From Ketobacter alkanivorans (GTDB taxonomy: Bacteria; Pseudomonadota; Gammaproteobacteria; Pseudomonadales; Ketobacteraceae), in assembly GCF_002863865.1 (NCBI RefSeq), contig NZ_CP022684.1, positions 3,787,990 to 3,851,989 on the forward strand: DNA of 64,000 nt, in the 5' to 3' direction. A program made the position numbers and the translations under genes. Positions 8,315 through 17,225 of the stretch are shown piece after piece. The number at the start of each line of letters is the position of its first letter. Position 1 is the first letter of the stretch. The notes beneath the pieces were generated by a model. It did not search any database. It saw only the letters and a program-made list of their open reading frames with translations, and was not told the origin of the DNA.

Positions 8315-9718
8315 TTAGCGTGCAGCAGGCTTTTTGCGGGGGATGCCAAGTCTTTGACGTCGCTCCCACAGGCACTTACGGCTGATTCCCAGCTTTTGTG
8401 CCAGCTCGGTTTCCGTCATTTGCTCCTGGTGTTCCATTACGAAGCGTTGGAAATAGTCTTCCAGCGAGAGGTCTTCTGCAGGATCTGGCACTTCTTCGTG
8501 CTTGGTGAGGCTTGTGCGGGGTGTGGGTAGTGTGATGTCGTCGTCCAGCTCGTACTCGGACTCGGGGTGCATGTCCAGCGCCATCAGGTCTGGGGCGATT
8601 ATTTGGCCATCACACAGGATTACGGCGCGCTCGATCGCGTTTTCCAGCTCCCGAACGTTGCCCGGCCATCGATACAGGTTAATGGCGTCGAGGGCTTCCT
8701 TGGAAAAGCTCATCTCTTGCTTGGCCATGCGGCGGGCGGTGCGGATCAGGAGTTCGCGGGCGAGTTTTTCAATGTCATCACCCCGATCCCGCAAGGGGGG
8801 CAGCTTCAGCTCCACTACGTGCAGGCGATAATACAGATCCTCCCGAAAGCGCCCCTCTTTTGCCAGGCTTTTCAGGTTACGGTGGGTGGCGGCCACTAGC
8901 CGTACATCCACGGTTTTGGATTGCACGGAACCAACCCGGCGCACTTCTTTTTCCTGCAGCAGTCGCAACAGGCGGGCTTGAGCTTCCAGGGGCAGTTCAC
9001 CTATTTCGTCCAGAAACAGGGTGCCGCCATCGGCAGCCTCTACCAGGCCTTTGCGATTGGCGTTGGCCCCTGTAAATGCGCCTTTCTCGTGACCAAACAG
9101 TTCTGATTCGATCAATGTCTCTGGGATGGCGGCGCAGTTTACCGAGATCAGGGGGCCGCCGTGACGATGGCTTTGGTCGTGAACCGCCCGTGCCACCAGT
9201 TCTTTACCGGTGCCGGACTCACCCAGTACCAGTACGGTGGAGTCTGTGGGGGCGACTTTCTGGATGTTTTTAAACAATGCCTGCATGGCTTCGCAGGCAC
9301 CGATCATGCCGGTGAGGGGGAAATCTCTGCTGATTTGTGATTTCAGGGCCTGGTTTTCCCGTTCCAGCGCTTTCTCTTTGAGGATGCGCTCCACGGACAT
9401 CAGCATTTCGTCGTGGTCGAAGGGTTTGGAGATGTAGTCCACAGCGCCCATTTTCATGGATTCAACAGCGGATTTGAGGCTGGCGTAACTGGTCATCACC
9501 AGTACGGGGACGCCTTCGGCTTGTGGAATGATGTCTGTACCCGGAGCACCCGGCAGGCGCAGGTCGGTAATGATCAGGTCGAAGTCTGTGAGCTTGAAGG
9601 TGTCTACAGCATCCTGCACTGCACCGGCTTCGCTTATCTGGTAGCCGTTGCGCTCCAAAAGACGACGCAATGCGTTGCGTATAACTGCTTCGTCTTCAAC
9701 GATCAGGATGTGGCTCAT
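8315..9718 (-). CDS. cbrB: Sigma-54-dependent response regulator CbrB
   Basis: 467 residues from the ATG at 9718 ([14 protein letters not shown]); an upstream in-frame extension would only read back through the end of cbrA. Domains: receiver (phospho-Asp in [11 protein letters not shown], Lys in SKPFD), AAA+ sigma-54 activator (Walker [15 protein letters not shown] loop, Walker [13 protein letters not shown]), and a Fis-type helix-turn-helix at the end ([21 protein letters not shown]). It overlaps cbrA by 23 bases. In Pseudomonas CbrB activates crcZ and catabolic genes; the adjacent sigma-54 promoter supports the same job here. Confidence 0.93.
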   Translation of the reverse strand: MSHILIVEDEAVIRNALRRLLERNGYQISEAGAVQDAVDTFKLTDFDLIITDLRLPGAPGTDIIPQAEGVPVLVMTSYASLKSAVESMKMGAVDYISKPFDHDEMLMSVERILKEKALERENQALKSQISRDFPLTGMIGACEAMQALFKNIQKVAPTDSTVLVLGESGTGKELVARAVHDQSHRHGGPLISVNCAAIPETLIESELFGHEKGAFTGANANRKGLVEAADGGTLFLDEIGELPLEAQARLLRLLQEKEVRRVGSVQSKTVDVRLVAATHRNLKSLAKEGRFREDLYYRLHVVELKLPPLRDRGDDIEKLARELLIRTARRMAKQEMSFSKEALDAINLYRWPGNVRELENAIERAVILCDGQIIAPDLMALDMHPESEYELDDDITLPTPRTSLTKHEEVPDPAEDLSLEDYFQRFVMEHQEQMTETELAQKLGISRKCLWERRQRLGIPRKKPAAR

Positions 9719-12683
9719 GCTGTTCCTCATGGTCGACAGTGGTGTTGCCTTCGGATAACAGTGTATAGCGAGGCAGAGTAATGGTAACACGGGTTCCGCC
9801 ATTTTCGGAATCCAGCGGGCTCTGTATCGTAATTTGGCCGTAGTGCTCTTCGATGATGCTGTATACCAAAGACATACCCAGGCCCGTTCCCTTGCCAGGG
9901 TCTTTGGTGGTTACGAAGGGTTCGTAAATTCGCTTGAGTACATCCGGTGGGATGCCGCTGCCGTTATCCTCCACCTCTATTACGATGGTGTGGTCTTTCT
10001 CATGGCTTAATATTTTAACTTCCCCGTCGATGTTCATGGCATCCCGCGCATTGCTGAGCAGGTTGATGAACACTTGCGTGAGGCGTTGCTGATCGCCTTT
10101 AACGCAGTGCGAGGCGTCGGCCAGGTTGGTAAACGCAACCTGCGTCACCTCTTTATTCAGGCTCAGCAGGTCAATGGCTTCTTGGACGCATTCGTGTACG
10201 TATACGGGCTCCATGGCGACTTCGGTGGTGCCGCTGTGGCTGAAGCTCACCAGAGATTGCACGATACGAGTAATGCGCTTGGTCTGATCCAGGATTTGGT
10301 CGGCGCTTTCCAGGATGGCGGGTGCTTCGCTGTCGTATCGCAGATTTTGTGCCAGGCAGGCGATGCCGGTAATGGGGTTGCCAATTTCATGCGCCACCCC
10401 GGCGGCCAGTTTGCCCACAGAGGCCAGGCGTTCGTTGTGAGCCACATGGTGTTCCAGCATTTTGATTTCGGTGGTGTCTTCTACCACAACCACTTGACCG
10501 CTGTGGGCTTGTTTGGATTTGCCCAAGCCAATGGCCGCTTTGTGCAGGCTGATCCAGCGTTGTACGCCATCCAGCTCCACTTCGATCTGCTGGTTGCGGG
10601 AGTCGACATCAATGAATTGGCTGAACACTTGGTTCCAGGGTTGGGGCAGATGGCTGATCTGAGAGCCGAGGATTTGGTCTGGAGAGATGCGGGTAATGGT
10701 TTCCAGTGCGCTGTTCCAGCCCAGCACCTCGCCATCGCTACCCAGCGAGCAAACCCCCACCGGTAGATCTTGCAGGGTTTGACGGTGAAAGCGTCGCAGG
10801 CTGTCCAGTTCACCTGCAAGGCCTGTGAGTTTGTCGTGGTACTCTTCCAGTCGGCTTTCGATGAAGTGGATGTCCTGGCCGCTGGTGTCGTTGGTGTGGA
10901 TGACGTAGGGCACAGAGGTGTTCATGATCTCATGAGCCACCGATGGCCCCAGCAAACCGGACAGGTTGCTTTCCAGCTGATCCCGTAAGCGGCGCAGGGC
11001 GTAGGGGCGGGTTTCGTCCAGGCTCATGGCGAGATCGTTCAAGGCCAGTTCGACTTCGCGCCGGGCGGTGCTGGCCCCCAGCGGTTTGGCAAGGCGGCCA
11101 ACAAATTCGCGGGCCGAGGAAATGGACAGCTCCCAGCGCTGGGGGCGGCGCAAGTTGTCTACGTTGCAGGTCTCTGCGGCCTGTTTTTCGGCAGGGGAGG
11201 ATTCCGTCAGCATGGAGACGATGCCGAAAATGGTGGAGTTAATGAAGATGGCAAAGGTGGCCACCATATAGCTGTTGTTGGGGGTGGGGAACAGGTCGTT
11301 AATTAACAGCGGTGCAGAGATGTGAATTTGTATACCCAGCAGTACTGGCAGCAACAGCCCGAACAGCCACACGCTGATGCCCGCCGCCAGACCCGCCAGG
11401 AATCCATCTTTGTTCGCCTTGGGCCACAACAGCACGCCAAACAGCCCTGGCACAAATTGCATGGTTGCAACGAACGCCAGAAATCCCAGTTCAGAGAGGG
11501 TGTGCTTGTTTTGCATGACCACGTAAAACAGGTAACTCACCAGCACGATCGCGGTAATCAGTAAGCGCCGCATCCACAGTAGCCACGAGTACAGGTTGGT
11601 GCGGCGGTAGAATGGTGCCATAGGCAGCACCAGATGGTTGAGGAACATGGCCGACAGCGACAGGGTGCAGACAATGATTACGCCACTGGCGGCAGACAGG
11701 CCCGCCGCAAAACCCAGGATTGCCAGCCATTTGGATTCCATCGCCTGCGGTACCAGCAGAGTGAAATATTCGGGGTTGCTGAATATGTTGAGTTTGGCCG
11801 CAGCCCACACAATGATCAGCACCGGCAGGGCAATCAGGAACAGGTAGAGCGGCAACCCCCAGCTGGCGGTCAGGATGGCGCGCGGGTTGAGGTTCTCGGT
11901 GAATGCCATATGGAACATGTGGGGCATGGCCACCGATGCCACAAAGAACGCTGCCACCAGTGCTCGCCAAGGGCCTTCCTCAAGCGGCTGGTAAAGGGAC
12001 ACCAGTTGCTCCGGGTGATCCTCCAGCCAATTGTTCAGGCCGCTGGGGCCTCCAAAAACATCGAACAGAATGATACCGCCCACCAGCAGAAAGCCCACCA
12101 GTTTTACCAGTGACTCGAAGGCGATGGCCACTACCAGGCCTTCGTGTTTCTCACGAGTGCTGATATGGCGGGCACCAAACAGGATAGCGAACATGATAAT
12201 CAACACCACAAAAGCGAATGCCAGCATTTCGGGTGAGGTGTCTTCGTTGAGGATGTGGATTGCGTCGGCCACGGCTTGAATCTGCAGCGCCAGCAGCGGC
12301 ATGATGCCCACCAGCATAGTAATGGTGACCACCGCACCTACGACCGGGCTGCGATAGCGAAACGACAGCAGATCTGCCAGCGAGCCCAGCTGATAGGTTT
12401 GGGTTAACTTGAGAATGGGGGCGAGGATGATGGGGGCCAGCATAAAGGCCCCGGAAATGCCCAGATAATAGGCCAGAAAGTTGTAGCCGAAATCGTGGGC
12501 GAAGCCTACGGCACCGTAAATGGCCCAGGCACTGGCAAACACACCCAGTGACAGCACATAAGTGGCTGGGTGGCGAACGATGCGGGCAGGAATGTAGCCT
12601 TGTTCGGTGAGGTAGGCCACCAGAAAAAACAGCAGCAGATATCCGACACCGATACCAAACAGCTGGGCAACACTAAAATCCAT
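9696..12683 (-). CDS. cbrA: Transporter-sensor histidine kinase CbrA
   Basis: 995 residues from the ATG at 12683 (MDFSVAQLF); a TTG 21 bases upstream is less likely. The first ~500 residues are an SLC5/sodium-solute-symporter-like domain with about 13 membrane helices. A linker, a PAS domain ([20 protein letters not shown]) and a kinase core follow: H-box GVAHEIGNP near residue 764, N-box [11 protein letters not shown]-boxes EDNGSGIP and GTGLGMSLV. This is the CbrA architecture, thought to couple histidine or nutrient transport to phosphorylation of CbrB. It overlaps cbrX by 11 bases and cbrB by 23 bases, indicating tight translational coupling. Confidence 0.93.
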   Translation of the reverse strand: MDFSVAQLFGIGVGYLLLFFLVAYLTEQGYIPARIVRHPATYVLSLGVFASAWAIYGAVGFAHDFGYNFLAYYLGISGAFMLAPIILAPILKLTQTYQLGSLADLLSFRYRSPVVGAVVTITMLVGIMPLLALQIQAVADAIHILNEDTSPEMLAFAFVVLIIMFAILFGARHISTREKHEGLVVAIAFESLVKLVGFLLVGGIILFDVFGGPSGLNNWLEDHPEQLVSLYQPLEEGPWRALVAAFFVASVAMPHMFHMAFTENLNPRAILTASWGLPLYLFLIALPVLIIVWAAAKLNIFSNPEYFTLLVPQAMESKWLAILGFAAGLSAASGVIIVCTLSLSAMFLNHLVLPMAPFYRRTNLYSWLLWMRRLLITAIVLVSYLFYVVMQNKHTLSELGFLAFVATMQFVPGLFGVLLWPKANKDGFLAGLAAGISVWLFGLLLPVLLGIQIHISAPLLINDLFPTPNNSYMVATFAIFINSTIFGIVSMLTESSPAEKQAAETCNVDNLRRPQRWELSISSAREFVGRLAKPLGASTARREVELALNDLAMSLDETRPYALRRLRDQLESNLSGLLGPSVAHEIMNTSVPYVIHTNDTSGQDIHFIESRLEEYHDKLTGLAGELDSLRRFHRQTLQDLPVGVCSLGSDGEVLGWNSALETITRISPDQILGSQISHLPQPWNQVFSQFIDVDSRNQQIEVELDGVQRWISLHKAAIGLGKSKQAHSGQVVVVEDTTEIKMLEHHVAHNERLASVGKLAAGVAHEIGNPITGIACLAQNLRYDSEAPAILESADQILDQTKRITRIVQSLVSFSHSGTTEVAMEPVYVHECVQEAIDLLSLNKEVTQVAFTNLADASHCVKGDQQRLTQVFINLLSNARDAMNIDGEVKILSHEKDHTIVIEVEDNGSGIPPDVLKRIYEPFVTTKDPGKGTGLGMSLVYSIIEEHYGQITIQSPLDSENGGTRVTITLPRYTLLSEGNTTVDHEEQHEPHPDR

Positions 12684-12849
12684 CCAGATCCCGACTCCGA
12701 GCAATCCAGAACGTCACCGCAATCAGCAGCCCCCACACAATAAAGGGTCGCCACCAGGCTGTGCCGCTCTCGGCCCACCACTGCATCAGTGAGGGCGACA
12801 GCACATAAGCGCCTGCGATGAATATAAGAACCAGCCGATCAATGTACAT
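12673..12849 (-). CDS. cbrX: Small membrane protein CbrX-like
   Basis: A 58-residue ORF from the ATG at 12849 (MYIDRLVLIF...) with a hydrophobic N-terminal segment (residues 6-21), a Trp-rich middle (LMQWWAESGTAWWRP) and a second hydrophobic segment (residues 36-49), ending RSRDLDGF. It fits the small cbrX gene that sits before cbrA in Pseudomonas and influences cbrA translation. It overlaps the cbrA start by 11 bases (ATGGATTTTAG). It begins 36 bases after the gluQ stop. Two membrane helices are predicted; its molecular role is not known. Confidence 0.8.
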   Translation of the reverse strand: MYIDRLVLIFIAGAYVLSPSLMQWWAESGTAWWRPFIVWGLLIAVTFWIARSRDLDGF

Positions 12850-12885
12850 GACAACAACCAGAGTATGACATCTACAGATGGTACG

Positions 12886-13791
12886 TTAGGACGCTGGGTG
12901 TTGCAAAGACTGTTCGCGAATGGTGCGTTGGTGGGGCACTGATTGCAGGCACCAGTGTTCGGTAGCCCACAGCAGAATCGTTGCTGCGCTGGCACCTTTA
13001 AGAGACTGTGGCGGATGCTGCCCCAGAGCATGCAGGCAATAGAGCAGATAGGGTGCAGGGTTGGTGTGGGGAATCGGTTCTGCGTACGTCTGCTTCGACA
13101 GCTTCTGACCGGCATGGTTGACGATAACGGGCAGGTGGCTGTAATGGGGGTGCGGTAGCCCCATCACCGTTTGCAGGTGCCAGTGGCTGAAGGTGGATTC
13201 CAGTAAATCGCTGCCACGCACAACGTGAGTTATGCCTTGCTCCGCATCGTCCAGCACTACGGCCAGGTGGTAGGCGTATAACCCTTCCTTGCGCTTGATG
13301 ACGAAATCCCCCCCGTGCTGTTTCAGGTTGCACACCATGGAGCCTTGAAGTGTGTCGTGAAAACGGATGTTGCGGTCGATTACTTGCAGGCGGACTGCGT
13401 AGGGTGATGAGGGGGTGGTATGGCACTGACGGCAGGTGCCGGGATAGGTGGTTGAGCCCGAAGCGGCCAGAATCTGAGTGCGTGAGCAGGTGCAATAAAA
13501 AGCTTGGTGCGTGTCGATCAGTTGCCGTACGGCGTCTTCATAATGTTGTTGGCGCTGGCTTTGGTAATACACTTCACCATCCCAGTGCAGGCCGTAGTGT
13601 TGCAGGGTGTCGAGGATGCTGTCGGCAGCGCCGGACATTTCCCGAGGTGGGTCGATATCCTCCATTCGCACCAGCCAGGTGCCTTGGTTGGCTTTGGCAT
13701 CAGCATAACTGGCAACCGCAGTCAAAAGCGACCCGATGTGCAGCGGGCCCGTAGGGGAGGGGGCAAATCGCCCGATGTAGTCAGCGGTCAT
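12886..13791 (-). CDS. gluQ: Glutamyl-Q tRNA(Asp) synthetase
   Basis: A 301-residue paralogue of the GluRS catalytic domain that attaches glutamate to queuosine in tRNA-Asp. Motifs: RFAPSPTGPLHIGSL (HIGH-type), a zinc site (YCTCSR ... Y..TCRQCH), and KLSKQ near residue 236. It lacks an anticodon-binding domain, as expected for GluQ. It lies downstream of dksA, a very common gammaproteobacterial pairing, with the dksA terminator in between. Confidence 0.95.
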   Translation of the reverse strand: MTADYIGRFAPSPTGPLHIGSLLTAVASYADAKANQGTWLVRMEDIDPPREMSGAADSILDTLQHYGLHWDGEVYYQSQRQQHYEDAVRQLIDTHQAFYCTCSRTQILAASGSTTYPGTCRQCHTTPSSPYAVRLQVIDRNIRFHDTLQGSMVCNLKQHGGDFVIKRKEGLYAYHLAVVLDDAEQGITHVVRGSDLLESTFSHWHLQTVMGLPHPHYSHLPVIVNHAGQKLSKQTYAEPIPHTNPAPYLLYCLHALGQHPPQSLKGASAATILLWATEHWCLQSVPHQRTIREQSLQHPAS

Positions 13792-13813
13792 GATAGGCGG
13801 TTAGCAAACTGGG

Positions 13814-13847
13814 CAAAACAAAAAAGGCACGGTGTTAAGACCGTGCC
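13814..13847 (-). terminator. Intrinsic terminator of dksA
   Basis: Perfect 8-bp stem GGCACGGT/ACCGTGCC (13826-13847) with a 6-base loop, followed on the minus strand by TTTTTTGTTTTG. It separates dksA from gluQ. Confidence 0.9.
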
Positions 13848-13872
13848 TGTCTTGGTTAAGCAATGGGTGCGA

Positions 13873-14319
13873 TCAGGTGCCCCATTGCTTTTCTTTGATC
13901 TCTTGCAGCGTCTTGCAGTCGATGCACAGAGTTGCAGTGGGGCGAGCTTCCAGGCGGCGAATACCAATTTCTATGCCGCAGGCCTCGCACCAACCATATT
14001 CTTCTTTCTCGATAGCGCCTAGGGCCTGGTTGATTTTGCGAATCAGTTTGCGTTCACGATCGCGAGTGCGCAGTTCCAGGCTGAATTCTTCTTCCTGGGT
14101 GGCGCGGTCGGCTGCGTCCGGCAGGTTGACGGACTCATCTTTCATGTGGTGCACAGTGCGATCCACTTCTTCCATAAGCTCCTGACGCCAGTTAAGCAGG
14201 ATCTTCTTGAAGTGCTCAAGCTGACCCTTGCTCATGTAGTCTTCGTTTTTGGCGGGCTCATAAGGTTCAAAGTGAGAGCGTGAAAGCTCTACGACGTTTT
14301 TCTTTTTTCTTGTTGCCAT
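13873..14319 (-). CDS. dksA: RNA polymerase-binding transcription factor DksA
   Basis: A 148-residue protein of typical DksA size. A long coiled coil (residues about 35-110) carries the tip segment DAADRATQEEEF with its catalytic-type acidic residues. A C4 zinc finger follows (CEACGIEIG ... CIDC). DksA works with ppGpp in the RNA polymerase secondary channel to adjust rRNA and biosynthetic promoters. It has its own terminator downstream and is divergent from the aminotransferase gene. Confidence 0.97.
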   Translation of the reverse strand: MATRKKKNVVELSRSHFEPYEPAKNEDYMSKGQLEHFKKILLNWRQELMEEVDRTVHHMKDESVNLPDAADRATQEEEFSLELRTRDRERKLIRKINQALGAIEKEEYGWCEACGIEIGIRRLEARPTATLCIDCKTLQEIKEKQWGT

Positions 14320-14644
14320 AAGCGTAATCCTCGCAACTGCTCAATCTTTAATCTATATCAGCAAATCCCAAGATTGGCAAATCCTTGATATTGCTTGACC
14401 TTGCGGTATTCCACATTAGGCTTCTCATCCAGTGGGTGCCTGGGCCAATCCGTTACAGTACTCTCATCTTCTATTAATACTGACTATTATCAGCATGGCG
14501 AGCCTGATATAACAGCTTGTTATATCGAGCATAGTCGCCCTGGGTTTGAAAGCAAGCGCCCGATCATAACCCCAATTGGCAGGGTATGGAATACTAATGG
14601 GGTGTGATCTTTTACCAGTTTTATGAAAAAACGATGACAAGAGG
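14320..14644. other. Divergent intergenic region, dksA / aminotransferase
   Basis: A gene-free stretch of 325 bases that should hold both divergent promoters. A 70-codon ORF inside it (14395-14607) has no ribosome site or family resemblance and is not called. The one notable element is a perfect inverted repeat at 14506-14526. Confidence 0.6.
14506..14526. repeat. Perfect 9-bp inverted repeat, possible operator
   Basis: GATATAACA-GCT-TGTTATATC: two 9-bp arms around a 3-base centre, about 120 bases upstream of the aminotransferase start and 190 from dksA. The dyad geometry resembles a dimeric repressor operator; no regulator is identified. Confidence 0.6.
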
Positions 14645-15823
14645 ATGGCAGCTTTGCGAAAACTTGCAGACAGGGTGGGGCAGATCACCTCATTCCACGT
14701 GATGGCGCTGATGGAGCAGGCCCAACAATTGGAGCAGCAGGGCAAGGATATTATTCATCTGGAGGTGGGTGAGCCCGATTTTCCTACACCGCAGAATGTG
14801 GTGGCAGCAGGGGTGCGCGCCATGGAATCCGGCAAGACCCGCTACACCACCGCGTTGGGGTTGCCCGCGCTGCGTGAGGCTATAGCAAGGTTCTACCAAA
14901 CTCGTTTTGGGGTGGAGGTGCCAGCCAGTCGCATTTTGATCACACCAGGCGCGTCAGGGGGGCTCGGCCTGTTCAGCGGGTTGCTGTTTAACGCGGGGGA
15001 CGGGGTGTTGCTGACCGATCCGGGCTACCCTTGCAATGACAACTTCCTTCATCTTGTGGGTGCGCAACCCCAGCGTATCGCGGTGGGTGAGGATTCCGGT
15101 TATCAGCTTTCCGCCAGCCTGGTTAAAAAACATTGGCAACCGTCTACGCGAGCTGCGTGGGTGGCATCCCCTTCCAATCCTACGGGTACGTTGATACCCA
15201 TGACTGAAATGGCCGCCATCAAGCAGGAGGTCGATGCTCGCGATGGGGCATTAATGGTGGATGAAATCTATCACTGCCTTTCTTATGAGCAGGCACCTGC
15301 AACGGCGTTGGCACTGCCAGATGAGCAGGACAGCCTGTTTGTGATTAATAGTTTTTCTAAATACTTCAATATGACCGGGTGGCGGTTGGGCTGGCTGGTG
15401 GCACCGCAACAGCACGTGGCAGCACTGGAGAAGCTGGCCCAGAACTTTTACCTGGCAGCCCCCACCGTGGCCCAGCATGCGGCGCTGGAGGCGTTCAGTG
15501 ACGAATCCATGGCGCTGTACGAAGAGCGCAGGGGCATCATGGCGCAACGCAGGGATTATCTGTTGGAGCATTTGCCCACGTTGGGTATTCGTATTCCCTG
15601 TGTGCCTCAGGGAGCGTTCTATCTGTATTGCGATGTATCGGCTATTACCGATAACAGTTTTGATTTTTGCCAACAACTTATTACCGGGTGTGGTGTGGCG
15701 GTCACCCCGGGTATAGATTTTGGCACCCATAAAGCCGAACAGCATATTCGAATCGCCTACAGTGCCAGCTTGGATAGATTGCAGGAAGCAGTGCATCGGA
15801 TCGCGCAGTTTGTGGGTCAATAA
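14645..15823 (+). CDS. Class I/II PLP-dependent aminotransferase
   Basis: A 392-residue fold-type I aminotransferase. Visible features: EVGEPDFPTP, the PLP-contact segment PGASGGLGL, SPSNPTG, VDEIY, the lysine motif SFSKYFNMTGWRLGW (PLP Lys near residue 239), and the C-terminal Arg in HIRIAYSAS. Substrate cannot be assigned. Its position before sfsA and across from dksA is the conserved order in Pseudomonas. The start follows AAGAGG at 14639-14644. Confidence 0.88.
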   Translation: MAALRKLADRVGQITSFHVMALMEQAQQLEQQGKDIIHLEVGEPDFPTPQNVVAAGVRAMESGKTRYTTALGLPALREAIARFYQTRFGVEVPASRILITPGASGGLGLFSGLLFNAGDGVLLTDPGYPCNDNFLHLVGAQPQRIAVGEDSGYQLSASLVKKHWQPSTRAAWVASPSNPTGTLIPMTEMAAIKQEVDARDGALMVDEIYHCLSYEQAPATALALPDEQDSLFVINSFSKYFNMTGWRLGWLVAPQQHVAALEKLAQNFYLAAPTVAQHAALEAFSDESMALYEERRGIMAQRRDYLLEHLPTLGIRIPCVPQGAFYLYCDVSAITDNSFDFCQQLITGCGVAVTPGIDFGTHKAEQHIRIAYSASLDRLQEAVHRIAQFVGQ

Positions 15824-15840
15824 TACATCGAGAACAGACT

Positions 15841-16545
15841 ATGAAATTTGATGCACCTTTAATCCAGGGCGTGCTGATCAAGCGCTACAAGCGCTTTCTG
15901 GCAGACATTACCCTGGCAGACGGCAGCGAACTGACTGTGCACTGCCCCAATACTGGCTCAATGAAAAATTGCGCTGAGCCGGGGAGCGCTGTTTGGCTTA
16001 GCGATAGTGGAAACCCGAAACGAAAATATCGCCACACCTGGGAAATGGTCTCGGTGGGTGATGGCGCCGTTGCAGGCATCAATACTGGCAGAGCCAATGG
16101 GCTGGTTAAGGAAGCGATCTTATCTGGGCGCATTGCAGAGCTGGCTGGTTATGACAATCTTCGCAGCGAAGTGAAATACGGAGACGAAAACAGTCGTATT
16201 GATCTGTTGCTGGAGAGAGCAGGCGAGCAATGTTACGTGGAAGTGAAGAGCCTGACTTTGGGAGAGGGTGAGGTGGGTTACTTCCCTGATGCTGTAACCG
16301 AGCGTGGCCGCAAACATCTGCGCGAGCTGGAAGCGATGGTTGGGCAGGGCCATCGTGCGGTGTTGTTTTTTTGCGTGCAGCACAGCGGGGTGAAAATGGC
16401 CAAGCCTGCTGATCATATCGATCCGAAATACGGACAGGCATTACGACAGGCCCACGCTGCCGGGGTTGAGGTAATGGCGTGGCAGTGTGACTTGAGTGAG
16501 GCAGAAATCACCATTGCCAGAGCGCTGCCCGTGGATTTATCTTAG
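15841..16545 (+). CDS. sfsA: SfsA family nuclease-like protein
   Basis: A 234-residue SfsA protein (sugar fermentation stimulation). It has the N-terminal OB-like part (LIKRYKRFLADITL, HCPNTGSM) and the PD-(D/E)xK-like core (EVKYGDENSRIDLLL ... CYVEVKSLTLGE). The biochemical role remains poorly defined, with proposed nucleic-acid binding or nuclease activity. It lies 17 bases after the aminotransferase and is probably co-transcribed with it. Confidence 0.93.
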   Translation: MKFDAPLIQGVLIKRYKRFLADITLADGSELTVHCPNTGSMKNCAEPGSAVWLSDSGNPKRKYRHTWEMVSVGDGAVAGINTGRANGLVKEAILSGRIAELAGYDNLRSEVKYGDENSRIDLLLERAGEQCYVEVKSLTLGEGEVGYFPDAVTERGRKHLRELEAMVGQGHRAVLFFCVQHSGVKMAKPADHIDPKYGQALRQAHAAGVEVMAWQCDLSEAEITIARALPVDLS

Positions 16546-16592
16546 TGGCTTCTTAAAACGACTGACTGACTAATAAGAGTAATGAGGAAAAC

Positions 16593-16967
16593 ATGACGAT
16601 CGCATATTGGTGTGTACTGGTGGCTATATGTTTGCCGTATCCTTTTTCCTGGATAGCCAAGGGCAGTAAACGGGGATTTGATAACAACAAGCCGCGGAGC
16701 TGGCTGGCAGAACTCGAAGGCCGAGGGGCGCGAGCCAATTGGGCGCAACTCAACACCTTTGAAGCGTTACCGGGTTTCATCGCGGCGGTTATTATTGCGC
16801 ATCTGGCGGGTGGCCCGCAGTTTTGGATTGATCTATTAGCGGTAAACTTTGTCGCTTTGCGCATTGCTTACGGTTATTTCTATATAGCAGACAAAGCAAC
16901 CGTACGCTCCATTTGCTGGGTGTTGGCACTGGCCTGTGTTGTGGCAATGTTTGTAGTAAGCGCATAG
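16593..16967 (+). CDS. MAPEG family membrane protein
   Basis: A 124-residue integral membrane protein with four hydrophobic segments. The loop after helix 1 carries NNKPRSWLAELEGRGARANWAQLNTFEALPGF, where the RA..NxxE.LP pattern marks the MAPEG family (eicosanoid and glutathione metabolism relatives). Function in bacteria is unknown. An AGGAAAA ribosome site lies before the ATG. A strong hairpin follows at 16998-17029. Confidence 0.8.
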   Translation: MTIAYWCVLVAICLPYPFSWIAKGSKRGFDNNKPRSWLAELEGRGARANWAQLNTFEALPGFIAAVIIAHLAGGPQFWIDLLAVNFVALRIAYGYFYIADKATVRSICWVLALACVVAMFVVSA

Positions 16968-16997
16968 CTTTTTAACTCAATAAAACTATTCTCCAAT

Positions 16998-17029
16998 TAA
17001 TGAGAGGCAGAATAACCTGTCTCTCATTA
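16998..17029. terminator. Stable hairpin after the MAPEG gene
   Basis: A 13-bp stem (16998-17010 with 17017-17029, one G-U pair) and a 6-base loop AATAAC. The T-run expected of an intrinsic terminator is missing, so it may be an RNA-stabilising or rho-assisted structure. Confidence 0.5.
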
Positions 17030-17210
17030 CTTACAAAATTGCACTGGCTTTGGTTTTATTGGGCCAGTGCGCTTCGATAATACCCACTTATAAACAATTG
17101 ATTTTCTTTTTGCTCGAGTAGTATTGGGATTAATGCAGGTGTCTTACGCCTGTCCATCGCTGTTTGAGTGCTCGGTTGTGCATGCAGCGAACACACACCG
17201 CTACTAACGG

Positions 17211-17225
17211 ACAATAACAATAATG
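17211..17225 (+). promoter_or_regulatory. A-rich Hfq/Crc motif over the GMC gene start
   Basis: ACAATAACAATAATG contains four consecutive ARN triplets (AAT AAC AAT AAT) and ends in the start codon, with only a weak CGGA in place of a Shine-Dalgarno. Such CA motifs at ribosome sites mark Hfq/Crc-repressed genes in Pseudomonas. Confidence 0.65.

Noticed and set aside
9719-9802. N-terminal extension of CbrB.
   Set aside because: It lies inside cbrA and has no receiver-domain similarity; the ATG at 9718 begins the standard receiver sequence.
14395-14607. 70-codon ORF upstream of the aminotransferase.
   Set aside because: No ribosome site or family pattern; spans the inverted repeat and likely promoters.
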